The notes beneath the pieces were generated by a model, which ran no database searches, was not told where the DNA came from, and worked only from the letters and a program-made list of their open reading frames with translations. Below are positions 32,803 through 41,837 of a stretch of 64,000 nucleotides of DNA, one piece after another. The stretch covers positions 1-64,000 of the forward strand of contig SVRT01000010.1 of NCBI GenBank assembly GCA_015064685.1, given 5' to 3'. The first letter of the stretch is position 1; each line of letters opens with the position of its first letter. Source of the DNA: Oscillospiraceae bacterium (GTDB lineage: Bacteria > Bacillota > Clostridia > Oscillospirales > CAG-272). The translations under genes and the position numbers were made by a program.

Positions 32803-34674
32803 TTAGTCCTCTTTCTTCTTGAAGGAAACAAGACCTGCTGCTGCGATAGCAACTACTGCGATTGCGCCGAATCCAACTACGCCGCCGCATCCGCTCTTCT
32901 TCTCTTCCTTCTTATCATCAGTCTTATCGCTGCTGTTACCACCGGAGGTAGCGGGAGCCTTCTCGGTCTCCTCTGTCTTTGTTGTCTCCTTCTCGGTTAC
33001 ATCATCACCGGGCTCAGTTGTAGGATTATCATCACCGGGCTCAGTTGTAGGATTATCATCACCGGGCTCAGTTGTAGGATCATCATCACCGGGCTCAGTT
33101 GTAGGATCATCATCACCGGGATCGGTGTCTGTTGTGGGAGGAGTAACTTCGCCTCCGCCAAGCTCCTCGATGTATGCTTCAAAGTAAGCGTTAGCCTCTG
33201 CCTCTGTTCTGAAGAATGCAAGTGCAACGATGTCAAAGTTATTTCTTTCAGCATCGCTACCCTTCATACCGGCAACGTCAACACGGAGACCGTTAATTCT
33301 TCCCTCAAGTCCTGCGATGGTAGACCAGTCGAATACGAAGTAGTGATAGAAATCATCACCTACGTATGTGGGCTCCCAGTAGGAGAGAGGATTGCTTCTT
33401 GCTGCGTAGGAGCTGGACTCCTGAACGAGGTTACCTGCAAGTGCAAGCATATTTACAGACTCTGTGCATGTGCAGTATTCCTCGGGAACACCGTCTATAT
33501 CGCTGTCGGTGTAGTTACATGTACAGAAGTTTCTTGTGATCAAGAGAACGTAGGGGAAATCCTTTGTATCGTAGGATACTTCGTTATCAACGATATACTT
33601 TGCGTTTGCCATGTTATCGGTGTTAGCAAGAACGTTGATGGAGTTATCGTCGTTTACAACGATGATGTTACCCAAAACGGATGTGGGCTTACCCTTTACG
33701 TTAGAGTCAGAACGAGAACCGTTAAGAACGATTGCGGGCTCGCCTTCGGGAATTGTAGAAGCGTCTGCGATGGGAGCTGTCTCGTTGGAGTAAGCATCAG
33801 GAGCTGCCTCGTCATCACCCTGAGGAGGAGCTGCATCCTCTGCGCTTGTTCCGTACTTAAGAATTGTGCATCCAAGTGTACCGCCCATGGTGTTGTTCTG
33901 GAGCGAGAAGCCAACGTATGCCTGGTCGTCAAGCTCTGCGAAATAGTCGGTAGCTGCCTGGTTGTATGCGTCAGGTGCGGGAGCACCGTTAATGGAGATC
34001 GCGTATGTCTCGGAGTCTGCGTCCCAAACGATCTCAAAAATGATAATGGGGAATACTTCTGTCTCGCCGTCTGCAACGGTAACTTCGTTACCCTCAGCAT
34101 CAACGAACTTATTTACATAAAGCTTATCATTTGCTGTGTTGGAGCATCTGATTCTCTGTCCCTCTTCAAGGTCCTTATACCACTCAAGGCCCTTCATAGC
34201 GCCGGGCCATGTTGCAGGATCTTCAGCATTGTACTTAACTGCGTCAGCCTCATTCGTACCAACAATACGGATAAGTGTCTCAACACCGTAACCGTAGTCA
34301 TCACCCTGCTTACCAAGCTCAACGTTCTGCTGGTCCCAGATGCTCAATCCGAACCAACGGTCGCCTGCATCGTATGTAAACTGGTCAACTCTTACCTCGA
34401 GGTAAACGCCTTCCTTAAGGTTTACGGGCTCTGTTGTCTGGAAGGTTGCGTAAGGTGTGGAATCCTTCCAAGTTGAAGGGATCATCTGAAGTCCCTCGTC
34501 TGTGTACTTGTATCCGGGAACGTCACGCATAATATCTGCATAACCATCGAGATACTGTGACTTGATCGCGTATACGGACCAGTCGCCGTCTACTGCAGAT
34601 ACAGAAACGGTTGCTACTACGAGAGTTGTAACAAGCATTGCTGCAACGAGCAGTACTGAAAGAAATTTTTTCAT
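32803..34674 (-). CDS. Secreted surface protein with CxC motif, PTTEPGDD repeats and SGCG-type C-terminal anchor
   Basis: Function unknown. The 623-aa protein has a signal peptide (~1-28). Its first half resembles a beta-rich binding domain: WFGLSIWDQQ, IIFEIVWDADSETYAISING, YVGFSLQNNTMGG. A second region has ITRNFCTCNYTD and EYCTCTESVNM (paired CxC), then a strand-rich part with INGLRVDVAGMKG and NNFDIVALAFFRTEAEANAYFE. Residues ~515-560 are PTTEPGDD/N repeats (27-nt units). The end is SGCGG, a ~20-residue helix and FKKKED. No LPxTG motif. It is a tandem paralog of the gene at 34901-36673 and has its own promoter. Confidence 0.85.
   Translation of the reverse strand: MKKFLSVLLVAAMLVTTLVVATVSVSAVDGDWSVYAIKSQYLDGYADIMRDVPGYKYTDEGLQMIPSTWKDSTPYATFQTTEPVNLKEGVYLEVRVDQFTYDAGDRWFGLSIWDQQNVELGKQGDDYGYGVETLIRIVGTNEADAVKYNAEDPATWPGAMKGLEWYKDLEEGQRIRCSNTANDKLYVNKFVDAEGNEVTVADGETEVFPIIIFEIVWDADSETYAISINGAPAPDAYNQAATDYFAELDDQAYVGFSLQNNTMGGTLGCTILKYGTSAEDAAPPQGDDEAAPDAYSNETAPIADASTIPEGEPAIVLNGSRSDSNVKGKPTSVLGNIIVVNDDNSINVLANTDNMANAKYIVDNEVSYDTKDFPYVLLITRNFCTCNYTDSDIDGVPEEYCTCTESVNMLALAGNLVQESSSYAARSNPLSYWEPTYVGDDFYHYFVFDWSTIAGLEGRINGLRVDVAGMKGSDAERNNFDIVALAFFRTEAEANAYFEAYIEELGGGEVTPPTTDTDPGDDDPTTEPGDDDPTTEPGDDNPTTEPGDDNPTTEPGDDVTEKETTKTEETEKAPATSGGNSSDKTDDKKEEKKSGCGGVVGFGAIAVVAIAAAGLVSFKKKED
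32995..33130 (-). repeat. 27-nt coding tandem repeats (PTTEPGDD stalk)
   Basis: About four to five near-identical 27-nt units on the minus strand encode DDxPTTEPG. The upstream paralog lacks them and has a non-repetitive acidic/Thr linker instead. Confidence 0.85.
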
Positions 34675-34728
34675 AGCTTTTTCTCCTTAAAAAACTTTTT
34701 TTGCAAAAGCTTTCTTTTGCTTTATAAC

Positions 34729-34757
34729 ATTTTATCACAATTTGGGAAAAATGTAAA
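34729..34757 (-). promoter_or_regulatory. Promoter of the first secreted-protein gene
   Basis: TTTACA (34752-34757), 17 bp, TAAAAT (34729-34734) on the minus strand. Confidence 0.7.
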
Positions 34758-34857
34758 TACGCAATATTGACAAAATAAATGATTTTGAATTGTGCTATTT
34801 ACACAATGCAAAATTTTATCTTTTAGGAATTATTCACAAATGTAACCGAAAAGGTCA

Positions 34858-34886
34858 CGCGGCGGTCACATTTCATGACCGCCGCG
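34858..34886 (-). terminator. Terminator of the second secreted-protein gene
   Basis: CGCGGCGGTCA pairs with TGACCGCCGCG, 15 nt past the stop codon; a CTTTTCGG tract follows. It separates the two paralogs into two transcripts. Confidence 0.8.
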
Positions 34887-34900
34887 CATATTTTCAGCTG

Positions 34901-36673
34901 TTATTCTTCTCTTTTTCTAAAGCACGTGAGTCCTATCATTGCTATGGACATAACAGCGATCGCTCCAAGTCCGAGCGTGCTTCCACAGCCTGATTTTTCT
35001 TCGGGCTTCGTGTTATTATTGTTGTTCTCTTCCTTCTCGGTTTCTTCAACGGTTTCGCCCTTTGTTGCCTTTTCGGTCTCCTTCTCGGTCTCCTTTTCTG
35101 TTTCGGGAGACGTTACAGGCTCGGTAGAAGGAGTATCGACGGGTTCGGTTTCGTCGTTATCGTCGGATGGCTCTGTACAAATAGGATCTGTGTCGTCTTC
35201 GGGATCGGTTACAGGCTCGGTATCAACCTCTCCTCCGCCATCGGGAGGCGTGGTGTCCTCTTCGCCTTCCTTCAAGCCGATCTCGACAAGATAATCGTCA
35301 AAATATGCCTTTGCCTCGTTTACGTCGCGGAAGAATGCGACGCAGATTATATCGAAGTTATTTCTTCCCTCTTCGGTATACTTCATTCCGTGAACGTCGA
35401 TGCGGACTCCGTTTATTCTGCCGCTGTATTCTGTCCAATCCGCTACGAAGTAGGAGTACATATTGCCATCCATATCGGTTACGGGCTCCCAGAGATATGA
35501 CTCTGCCATAATGGTGTTGTCGCTACTCTCTGCGATCGTGTCGCCTGCCATCGTTATAAGCGATGGGATCTCTCCGCAAGAGCAGTTAGGCATGCCGTCC
35601 TGCCAAGCACAAGTACACAGGTTTCTTGTGATCATAAGCATGATCGGGAAATCATCTACGTCATAAGAGGTATCGTACGCGACAGACATCGCGACGGATG
35701 CCCAGCCGGTCGTGGTCAATACGTTTATAGAGTTATCGTCGTTTATTGTAAGCGTACAGTTATTGGTCGAGCTGGGCTTTCTGCGAAGGTTGGATCTCTC
35801 TGCGCTTCCGTTGATAAGTACTGCGGGTTCGCCAAGCGGTATTTCATCGGGGTCGGCGATCTCGGCGATCTCAATTTTGTTGTTTACCGGCGCTGCTCTG
35901 TCATCACCCATAGGGGTCTGGCAATCCTCGGGGCTGGTGCCGAACTTCAAGACCGTACATTCCGCGGCTCCGCCCTTGATACTGTTCTGAAGCGAGAAGC
36001 TGACGTATGCGCATCCGTCGTTGTCCGCACCGTCAAAATATTTGGTAACTTTATTCAAAAAGCCGGTGGACATCGATGCTCCGTTGATGATAATATCATA
36101 TCCGCTTGCTTCGTTCCAGGTTATCTGGAGTGTGATTATCGGGCAGCCATTATCGTCGAAGACGTTTTTCGCGTCCGCATTACCCATACTCATAGTTGCA
36201 AGAGACTCGCCGGGAGCAAGGTGTGAGTTCAACTGAAAAGATGATATCTTCTTCTCCCCGTCTACTCGAACAAGCATTTCAACTCCGAGAGCCTGCTTGT
36301 CTTCATCGTTTGGAAATTCGTCTATCTTCTCTTCCCAAAGGTTAAAACCGAACCACTTGTCGCCCTCATACGTAAAGTTATCTATTCTTACCTCCATGTA
36401 TACACCTTGGCGAAGGTCGATCTGCTCTTTAGTCTGGATAATTCCCCAAGGAGTCGTTTCGCTCCAGTCAGCGGGGATCATATGAAGTCCGTCCTTAGTA
36501 TACTCATAACCGGGGATCGGCTTCATATCAGGATTGTCCTTTTCGCTATACTGCCCTTTGCTTGTGTATACGTTCCAATCGCCCTCTACTGCCGCGCTTG
36601 CGTTGATAACGCAGCCGATCATAAGTGTGAGGATCATTGCGAATGCCAATGAAAGTGACAATGCTTTTTTCAT
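34901..36673 (-). CDS. Secreted surface protein, paralog of the preceding gene, with SGCG-type anchor
   Basis: A 590-aa paralog of the protein at 32803-34674 with the same order: signal peptide (~1-28), GDWNVYTSKGQY, WFGFNLWEEK, VSFSLQNSIKGG, the paired CxC site (ITRNLCTCAWQD and NCSCGE), INGVRIDVHGMKYTEEGRNNFDI and FFRDVNEAKAYFDDYL. The linker is Glu/Asp/Thr/Pro-rich but not strictly repeated. The end is EEKSGCGS, a hydrophobic helix and FRKREE. Loss of sequence identity with conserved spacing suggests an old duplication. Ligand unknown; the WFG and strand pattern could fit a carbohydrate-binding fold, which is speculative. Confidence 0.85.
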   Translation of the reverse strand: MKKALSLSLAFAMILTLMIGCVINASAAVEGDWNVYTSKGQYSEKDNPDMKPIPGYEYTKDGLHMIPADWSETTPWGIIQTKEQIDLRQGVYMEVRIDNFTYEGDKWFGFNLWEEKIDEFPNDEDKQALGVEMLVRVDGEKKISSFQLNSHLAPGESLATMSMGNADAKNVFDDNGCPIITLQITWNEASGYDIIINGASMSTGFLNKVTKYFDGADNDGCAYVSFSLQNSIKGGAAECTVLKFGTSPEDCQTPMGDDRAAPVNNKIEIAEIADPDEIPLGEPAVLINGSAERSNLRRKPSSTNNCTLTINDDNSINVLTTTGWASVAMSVAYDTSYDVDDFPIMLMITRNLCTCAWQDGMPNCSCGEIPSLITMAGDTIAESSDNTIMAESYLWEPVTDMDGNMYSYFVADWTEYSGRINGVRIDVHGMKYTEEGRNNFDIICVAFFRDVNEAKAYFDDYLVEIGLKEGEEDTTPPDGGGEVDTEPVTDPEDDTDPICTEPSDDNDETEPVDTPSTEPVTSPETEKETEKETEKATKGETVEETEKEENNNNNTKPEEKSGCGSTLGLGAIAVMSIAMIGLTCFRKREE

Positions 36674-36710
36674 AAGTTTTCTCCTTGTAAATTATTTTGT
36701 TTACCTTATT

Positions 36711-36740
36711 ATTTTACCATAAAACAGGCGGGCGTGTAAA
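36711..36740 (-). promoter_or_regulatory. Promoter of the second secreted-protein gene
   Basis: TTTACA (36735-36740), 18 bp, TAAAAT (36711-36716) on the minus strand; same element types as its paralog's promoter. Confidence 0.65.
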
Positions 36741-36782
36741 GATAAATATTGGACAATTTTTTCGCCTCGTTTTTGGACCATT

Positions 36783-37757
36783 TTAACAAGTGGTTTTTTT
36801 ATAATTTTGTCCTTGAACCAGGTTGTCGGAGAACATCTTTTTGTCGATATTGTTTATTACAACTGTTTTTTTGCGGCTCCATTCGGGTGCTAACAGCTCG
36901 CTTTGCATTCCGTCACCGGTGAGACGTCCGATAACCGTGTCGGGTGGGAGGTACGTCAAGGCTTCGGCTACCGTGTCGACATAGTCCTCCATTGTCATGG
37001 GGGTGTATTCGCCACGCTCGTAGATATGCGCGAGACGTGTGCCGCGTATGACGTGAAGGAGGTGGATCTTGACCTGGTCGGGCGCAAGCTTGGCGATCTG
37101 CTTTACAGTCTCAAGCATCATTTCCCTGTCCTCTCCCGGGAGTCCGAATATTACGTGGATACAGATGTTGATCTTCTCTGAAGCGAGGCGGAGCTTTTCG
37201 TAGCCCGCGACAAAATCGGCGTAGGTGTGTCCGCGGTTGATCAGATCGGCTGTTACATCGTGAACCGATTGGAGTCCGAGCTCAACGGTGAGCGTCGTGC
37301 GCTCGGCGAGCTCGCGGAGATATTCGACTGTTTCGTCCTCAAGGCAATCGGCGCGGGTCGCAATATTGAGCCCTACGACTCCATCTTTTTTCATTACGGG
37401 CTCGATCTTATCGCGGATTATGGCGGTGGGTGCGTATGTATTCGTATGGGCTTGGAAATACGGGATATATTTATCGGTTTTCCATTTCGAGGAGAGCTGT
37501 GACTTGACTATCTCGAACTGCTCATCGGTCGGGATGCTCGCTGCGGCGGCGAAGTCTCCGCTACCCCGAGGTGAGCAATAGATACATCCGCCCGTAGAGC
37601 ATTTGCCATCGATATTCGGACAGGTAAAGCCCGCGTCGATCGGTATTTTCATGCACTTGCCACCGAAGGTTTTGCGGAGGTAGTAATCATAGGTATAGTA
37701 GCGTTTATTCGTGTCGCTGTTTTTATATGGGTTTTTAGTTACCTGGGTTTCCTTCAT
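36783..37757 (-). CDS. TIGR01212-type radical SAM protein (YhcC-like)
   Basis: A 324-aa radical SAM protein of the YhcC/YtqA group. Like other members it has an unusual, long cluster motif: CPNIDGKCSTGGCIYCS. Downstream features are RADCLEDETVEYL, LTVELGLQSVHD and HVIFGLPGEDREMML. Reaction is not established from sequence; related proteins are linked to RNA or cofactor modification. The gene follows the aminotransferase terminator and has no obvious partner. Confidence 0.9.
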   Translation of the reverse strand: MKETQVTKNPYKNSDTNKRYYTYDYYLRKTFGGKCMKIPIDAGFTCPNIDGKCSTGGCIYCSPRGSGDFAAAASIPTDEQFEIVKSQLSSKWKTDKYIPYFQAHTNTYAPTAIIRDKIEPVMKKDGVVGLNIATRADCLEDETVEYLRELAERTTLTVELGLQSVHDVTADLINRGHTYADFVAGYEKLRLASEKINICIHVIFGLPGEDREMMLETVKQIAKLAPDQVKIHLLHVIRGTRLAHIYERGEYTPMTMEDYVDTVAEALTYLPPDTVIGRLTGDGMQSELLAPEWSRKKTVVINNIDKKMFSDNLVQGQNYKKTTC

Positions 37758-37796
37758 TTTAGATGATCAACTTACCTTTCCTGAAAATCTGTCAAA

Positions 37797-37824
37797 TATA
37801 GGCGACCCGAAAGTCGCCTATTTT
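37797..37824 (-). terminator. Terminator of the aspartate aminotransferase-like gene
   Basis: ATAGGCGAC/GTCGCCTAT hairpin about 15 nt past the stop codon. Confidence 0.7.
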
Positions 37825-37835
37825 CATTATTAAAA

Positions 37836-39113
37836 TTATGCGTTGAGGTATTTTTCAAGAGTTGCCATCTTGACGCAGATGACGAAGAGCTTCATTGCTT
37901 TATCGAGGTCCTCGAGCGAGGGGTACGTGGGGGCTATACGGATGTTTGAATCGTCCGGGTCGTAGCCATAGGGGTAGGTTGCGCCGACGGTGGTGAGCGT
38001 AAGTCCCGCTTCCTTTGCAAGAGCATATATTCTCTTTGCGCATCCCTTTTCTGCGAAAAAGCTGATGAAATATCCGCCATTGGGATTTGTCCAACGTGCG
38101 ATGTCGAGATCGCCAAGTCCTTCGCTTAAGCGCTTCTTTACAAGAGCAAACTTTGGAGCAATGATCGCGGCATGCTTTTTCATGTGTGCCTTGATATTTT
38201 CCGCATTCTTGAAGAATCGCACGTGGCGGAGCTGGTTGAGCTTATCAAAGTTTATCGTCTGCGCGCCCATTATCGCCTTGATCTGCTTGAGATTGTTCTC
38301 ACTTGCAGCCATAAGCGCTACACCGCCGCCGGGATAGGTTATCTTACTTGTTGAATAGAAACAGAGGACTCTGTCGGGGTGTCCCGCGTCACAGCATTCG
38401 GCAATAATGTCGATAAGCTCGTCGCTCTTGTCGTAGAGATCGTGGACGGCATACGCGTTATCCCACATAATTCTGAAGTCGGGTGCGGCGGTCTTCATTT
38501 TTGCAAGACGGCGCACGGTTTCGGCAGAATAGGTGATTCCGTCGGGGTTCGAGTACTTCGGGTTACACCAGATACCCTTTACCATACTGTCCTTAACTAT
38601 CTCCTCGACGGCATCCATATCGGGGCCTTCGGGCGTCATATTGACGTTTATCATCTCGATGCCGAGTGATTCGGTTACTCTGAAATGACGGTCGTATCCC
38701 GGTACGGGACAGATAAACTTTACCTTTCCCTCCTTACACCACGGTCTTTCGCTTCCGCAGACTCCGTAGAGCATCGCGCGTGCGAGCGTGTCATACATAA
38801 ATGTGAGGGATGAGCTTCCTCCAAGCAGAATGTTTTCTGACGGAATGGTGAGAAGCTCCGAGAACATCTTATGCGCCTCCGGAACACCCTCGAACAAACC
38901 GTAGTTACGGCAATCAAATCCCGCCTCGGTCTTGCAATCATCCGCTCCGTTAAGTGCAGTCAGAAGTCCGTCCGAGAGGTTCAACTGCTCGGTACAGGGC
39001 TTTCCTCTCGATATATCGAGGGACATTCCCTGCGCCTTTATTTCTTCATATTCGCTTTTAAGCTGAGTATAAGCCGCGCCGATCTGCGCGCGGTCCATAT
39101 CGCAATATTTCAT
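37836..39113 (-). CDS. PLP-dependent aminotransferase (Asp aminotransferase, MocR-like subgroup)
   Basis: Fold-type I transaminase, 425 aa, most like the aspartate aminotransferase subgroup sometimes called Ic. Its N-terminus has [22 protein letters not shown]. The PLP lysine is in [33 protein letters not shown] and [11 protein letters not shown] bind PLP, and [10 protein letters not shown] holds the substrate Arg. It has no N-terminal wHTH, so it is an enzyme, not a MocR regulator. The ATG at 39113 after GGAGAAG is used. Confidence 0.9.
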   Translation of the reverse strand: MKYCDMDRAQIGAAYTQLKSEYEEIKAQGMSLDISRGKPCTEQLNLSDGLLTALNGADDCKTEAGFDCRNYGLFEGVPEAHKMFSELLTIPSENILLGGSSSLTFMYDTLARAMLYGVCGSERPWCKEGKVKFICPVPGYDRHFRVTESLGIEMINVNMTPEGPDMDAVEEIVKDSMVKGIWCNPKYSNPDGITYSAETVRRLAKMKTAAPDFRIMWDNAYAVHDLYDKSDELIDIIAECCDAGHPDRVLCFYSTSKITYPGGGVALMAASENNLKQIKAIMGAQTINFDKLNQLRHVRFFKNAENIKAHMKKHAAIIAPKFALVKKRLSEGLGDLDIARWTNPNGGYFISFFAEKGCAKRIYALAKEAGLTLTTVGATYPYGYDPDDSNIRIAPTYPSLEDLDKAMKLFVICVKMATLEKYLNA

Positions 39114-39167
39114 CAAAAAATCTTCTCCAAAATCAAATATTCACGCTATATTCAAAGCATATGTGAC

Positions 39168-39196
39168 ATTATACCACACTGTGCCAAAAAAAGCAA
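39168..39196 (-). promoter_or_regulatory. Promoter of the aminotransferase gene
   Basis: TTGCTT (39191-39196), 17 bp, TATAAT (39168-39173) on the minus strand. Confidence 0.65.
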
Positions 39197-39231
39197 GATG
39201 TTTTTTGATTTTTTGCAAAAAATTTCAAAAA

Positions 39232-41649
39232 TTATTGCAATTCCCAAAATTTGCGCGCGATTTCTGCAAGAGATTGAGCATTTCCTGCAAATTTTGCGCC
39301 TTTCCACTCTTTCGGGAAGAGGCTTGTATACTTAGGCTCTGCATATCGGTCGTCTATAAGGACCGCTATTCCTTTATCGTTCTCGGTACGGATAACGCGG
39401 CCTACCGCCTGGAGGATAGAATTCATTCCGGGATAGGTATACGCGTAGTCGTATCCGTTTCCGCTCTTCTCGTCATAATACTCGCGAATGATATTATTCT
39501 CGCTTGAAAGTCCCGGCAAGCCGACACCAACGCAAATGACTCCGATGAGCTTGTCTCCGGGCAGGTCTATTCCCTCCGAGAACGAGCCGCCCAGGACACA
39601 GAAGGCTATTCTCGTCTTACCGTCATCGGCGAAGGATGCAATAAACTCCTCTTTCTGCATGGCGCTCATATTCTTCGTCTGCTCGATAACAGTTACCTTT
39701 GGGTACTTCGCAGTAAATATCTTCTTCACCTCGTGCATATAGCTGTACGACGGGAAAAAAACCATATAGTTTCCGCGCTTCGCGCTGACAGTGGCGGCAA
39801 TGCATGAGGATATTTTTTTATACGACTTTTCCCTGTCCTCGTATCTCGTGCTTATCTTATCGACCACCGCTACGCAGAGGTTTTCACTCGGAAAGGGTGA
39901 GCTGAAGCTTACCGAGACCGTCTTTTTTCCTCCTCCCAAAATATCCGCAAAATACTCGGTTGGCGTGAGTGTTGCCGAAAACAGGACGGATGCCTGAGCG
40001 CGTGAGAGCGCACTTGAAAGCTCGGTTGCGGGATCGAGACAATACAAAAGGATCGAAATGTTATTGCCATCTTTTGTTATAAAGGTGATGTATCCCTTAT
40101 CGTATCTTTCGGATATTTTATTGTATTCAAAAATTTTGAAGCATATATCCTCAAGATGAAGATATGCGCTGTGGTCGGGATTATTCTTCATCCAGCTATC
40201 GGTTTTCTTATAAAACGCTGATAGAACCTCACTTAAGCCATCGGGTAAAGAACGGGAGACCGAAAAGCCAACCTTTTCACCGTCTTCACTCATTTTCGTG
40301 TCGTCCTCGCAAAGCTTACCTATCTTATCAAATTCATTAATGACCGAGAGGCAGGGTGTTGAGAGCGTTGAGCTTTCTCCGAGCATTTCAAGCAATGATT
40401 CAAATTCGCTCTTCTCAAGCCTTGACGAAAACATCTCTCTTGCTCTGTCGGGCAGGTTATGCGCCTCGTCGACAAGGAAGATATACTTCTCCTCTCTTTC
40501 TCCGTCAAAATAGCGTTTGAGGTATACAGTAGGTGAGAAAACATAGTTATAGTCACATATTATCACATCACAAAGCTCACTTAGATCAAGTGACAGCTCA
40601 TACGGACATACTCTGTGCTTTTCGGCAATTCTTGAAATAAGGTTACTGTCATATCCGTCTCCCGACGCTATGATATCCGCAAGGGCGAAGCTCACTCTGT
40701 CATAATACCCCTTGGCATAGGGACAGAGGTCGGGATTACAGCTTGACGAGAGTCTTCCGCCGCGAAGCTTTGCCGCGGCATTTTTACACATGCTCTCTCT
40801 TGACGAGATAACACAGGTACGCAATCCTACTCCCGCTTTATTCATTCTTGCCATTGCGGAAAATGCCTCGCGGCGGATGCTTTGCTTTGACGTGAGATAG
40901 AATATCTTATCAGCAACACCCTCGCCTATGCATTTCACCGACGGGTAAAGCGTTGAGACCGTTTTACCTATTCCCGTGGGTGCCTGGCAGAAGAGTCTGC
41001 TTCCGTGCTTTATATCGCGGTAGCACTCCTTTATCATCTCGCTCTGACTCTCTCTCAGACTTTTATACGGAAAAGGAGCATTTGCCGTTGCGGGGATGCG
41101 CTCTCTTACTCTGTCTCTCAAAATATGCGCGCGCCAGAGAAGTCTTGATATCATTGAATAATAGATCTCTCTCAGCTCTTCCCTTTGCGCGCCCGTCTGT
41201 CGCGTTTCTATTTCGTTCTTTTCGGTATCATAGAAAATATGTCTGATACTTACCGCATCTCTTTCCTTGGCGCAACACAGAAAATATGCGTACAAGGAGA
41301 GTCTTGCCCTATGGTACTGCTCCTCGGCAGAATCGTATCTTTTATCGGGAGAGCCGACTCTTACCTCGTCCACGGTATATCCGCCGTCAGTACACAAAAC
41401 ACCGTCCGCGTACCCTGAAACTGTGAAGAATATTCCGTCCACCTTGCATGTATTGGTAAGCTCTACGCGATCATAATATCTCATTCCAAAGGAGAGATGC
41501 AGCTTTTCGTATATACGTGTATGGTCGGCTGCTCGCTCGTGAAAGCGGCGGTATGTGCGGCGGTTATCTATGCTTCCGCCCATAAGAGACGACATACAAA
41601 GCTCTTCGACAGATATTTCTATTGTATCTCTGCTGAGGTCGTACCGCAT
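39232..41649 (-). CDS. XPD/DinG-type Fe-S DNA helicase with PD-(D/E)XK-like N-terminal domain
   Basis: A 5'-3' superfamily 2 helicase, 805 aa. Residues ~50-190 resemble a Cas4/RecB-type nuclease domain but read YTVDEVRVGS where ExK is expected. The helicase core has Walker A APTGIGKTVSTLYPS, four Fe-S cysteines (ESMCKNAA, SSCNPDLCPYA, HRVCPYEL), DEAH box FLVDEAHNLPDRA and motif VI AVGRVIRTENDKGIAVLIDDRY. This nuclease-helicase architecture is common in Clostridia and likely serves DNA repair. The nuclease half may be inactive. It has its own consensus promoter. Confidence 0.9.
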   Translation of the reverse strand: MRYDLSRDTIEISVEELCMSSLMGGSIDNRRTYRRFHERAADHTRIYEKLHLSFGMRYYDRVELTNTCKVDGIFFTVSGYADGVLCTDGGYTVDEVRVGSPDKRYDSAEEQYHRARLSLYAYFLCCAKERDAVSIRHIFYDTEKNEIETRQTGAQREELREIYYSMISRLLWRAHILRDRVRERIPATANAPFPYKSLRESQSEMIKECYRDIKHGSRLFCQAPTGIGKTVSTLYPSVKCIGEGVADKIFYLTSKQSIRREAFSAMARMNKAGVGLRTCVISSRESMCKNAAAKLRGGRLSSSCNPDLCPYAKGYYDRVSFALADIIASGDGYDSNLISRIAEKHRVCPYELSLDLSELCDVIICDYNYVFSPTVYLKRYFDGEREEKYIFLVDEAHNLPDRAREMFSSRLEKSEFESLLEMLGESSTLSTPCLSVINEFDKIGKLCEDDTKMSEDGEKVGFSVSRSLPDGLSEVLSAFYKKTDSWMKNNPDHSAYLHLEDICFKIFEYNKISERYDKGYITFITKDGNNISILLYCLDPATELSSALSRAQASVLFSATLTPTEYFADILGGGKKTVSVSFSSPFPSENLCVAVVDKISTRYEDREKSYKKISSCIAATVSAKRGNYMVFFPSYSYMHEVKKIFTAKYPKVTVIEQTKNMSAMQKEEFIASFADDGKTRIAFCVLGGSFSEGIDLPGDKLIGVICVGVGLPGLSSENNIIREYYDEKSGNGYDYAYTYPGMNSILQAVGRVIRTENDKGIAVLIDDRYAEPKYTSLFPKEWKGAKFAGNAQSLAEIARKFWELQ

Positions 41650-41690
41650 ATTCTCTCTCCTTTCCTTCGGTTATTAAATATATCATATCT

Positions 41691-41719
41691 ATTATATCAT
41701 CGGTATGCCCTGATGTCAA
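41691..41719 (-). promoter_or_regulatory. Helicase gene promoter
   Basis: Perfect TTGACA (41714-41719), 17 bp, TATAAT (41691-41696) on the minus strand. Confidence 0.85.
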
Positions 41720-41778
41720 CTGTTTTTCAAGGTGAAGAATATATGACCGCAGCTTGAAAATTACCATATTTTTAGGGG

Positions 41779-41807
41779 TTACATTTTTTATCCCTTCGTA
41801 TTATAAT
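41779..41807 (+). promoter_or_regulatory. Promoter of the MecA-like gene
   Basis: TTACAT (41779-41784), 17 bp, TATAAT (41802-41807), divergent from the helicase promoter. Confidence 0.65.
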
Positions 41808-41837
41808 AGTAGTATAACAAACTTACAGGAGGAAATT

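Noticed and set aside
32803-32900. Sortase LPxTG anchor
   Set aside because: No LPxTG-like motif precedes the C-terminal helix; SGCG is there instead.
32995-33130. Regular 27-nt repeats resembling an array
   Set aside because: They are contiguous in-frame codons for PTTEPGDD units.
33343-34476. 377-aa + strand ORF
   Set aside because: It is antisense to the secreted-protein gene, Cys/Val-rich and without a plausible start or homology; a shadow of low stop density in that frame.
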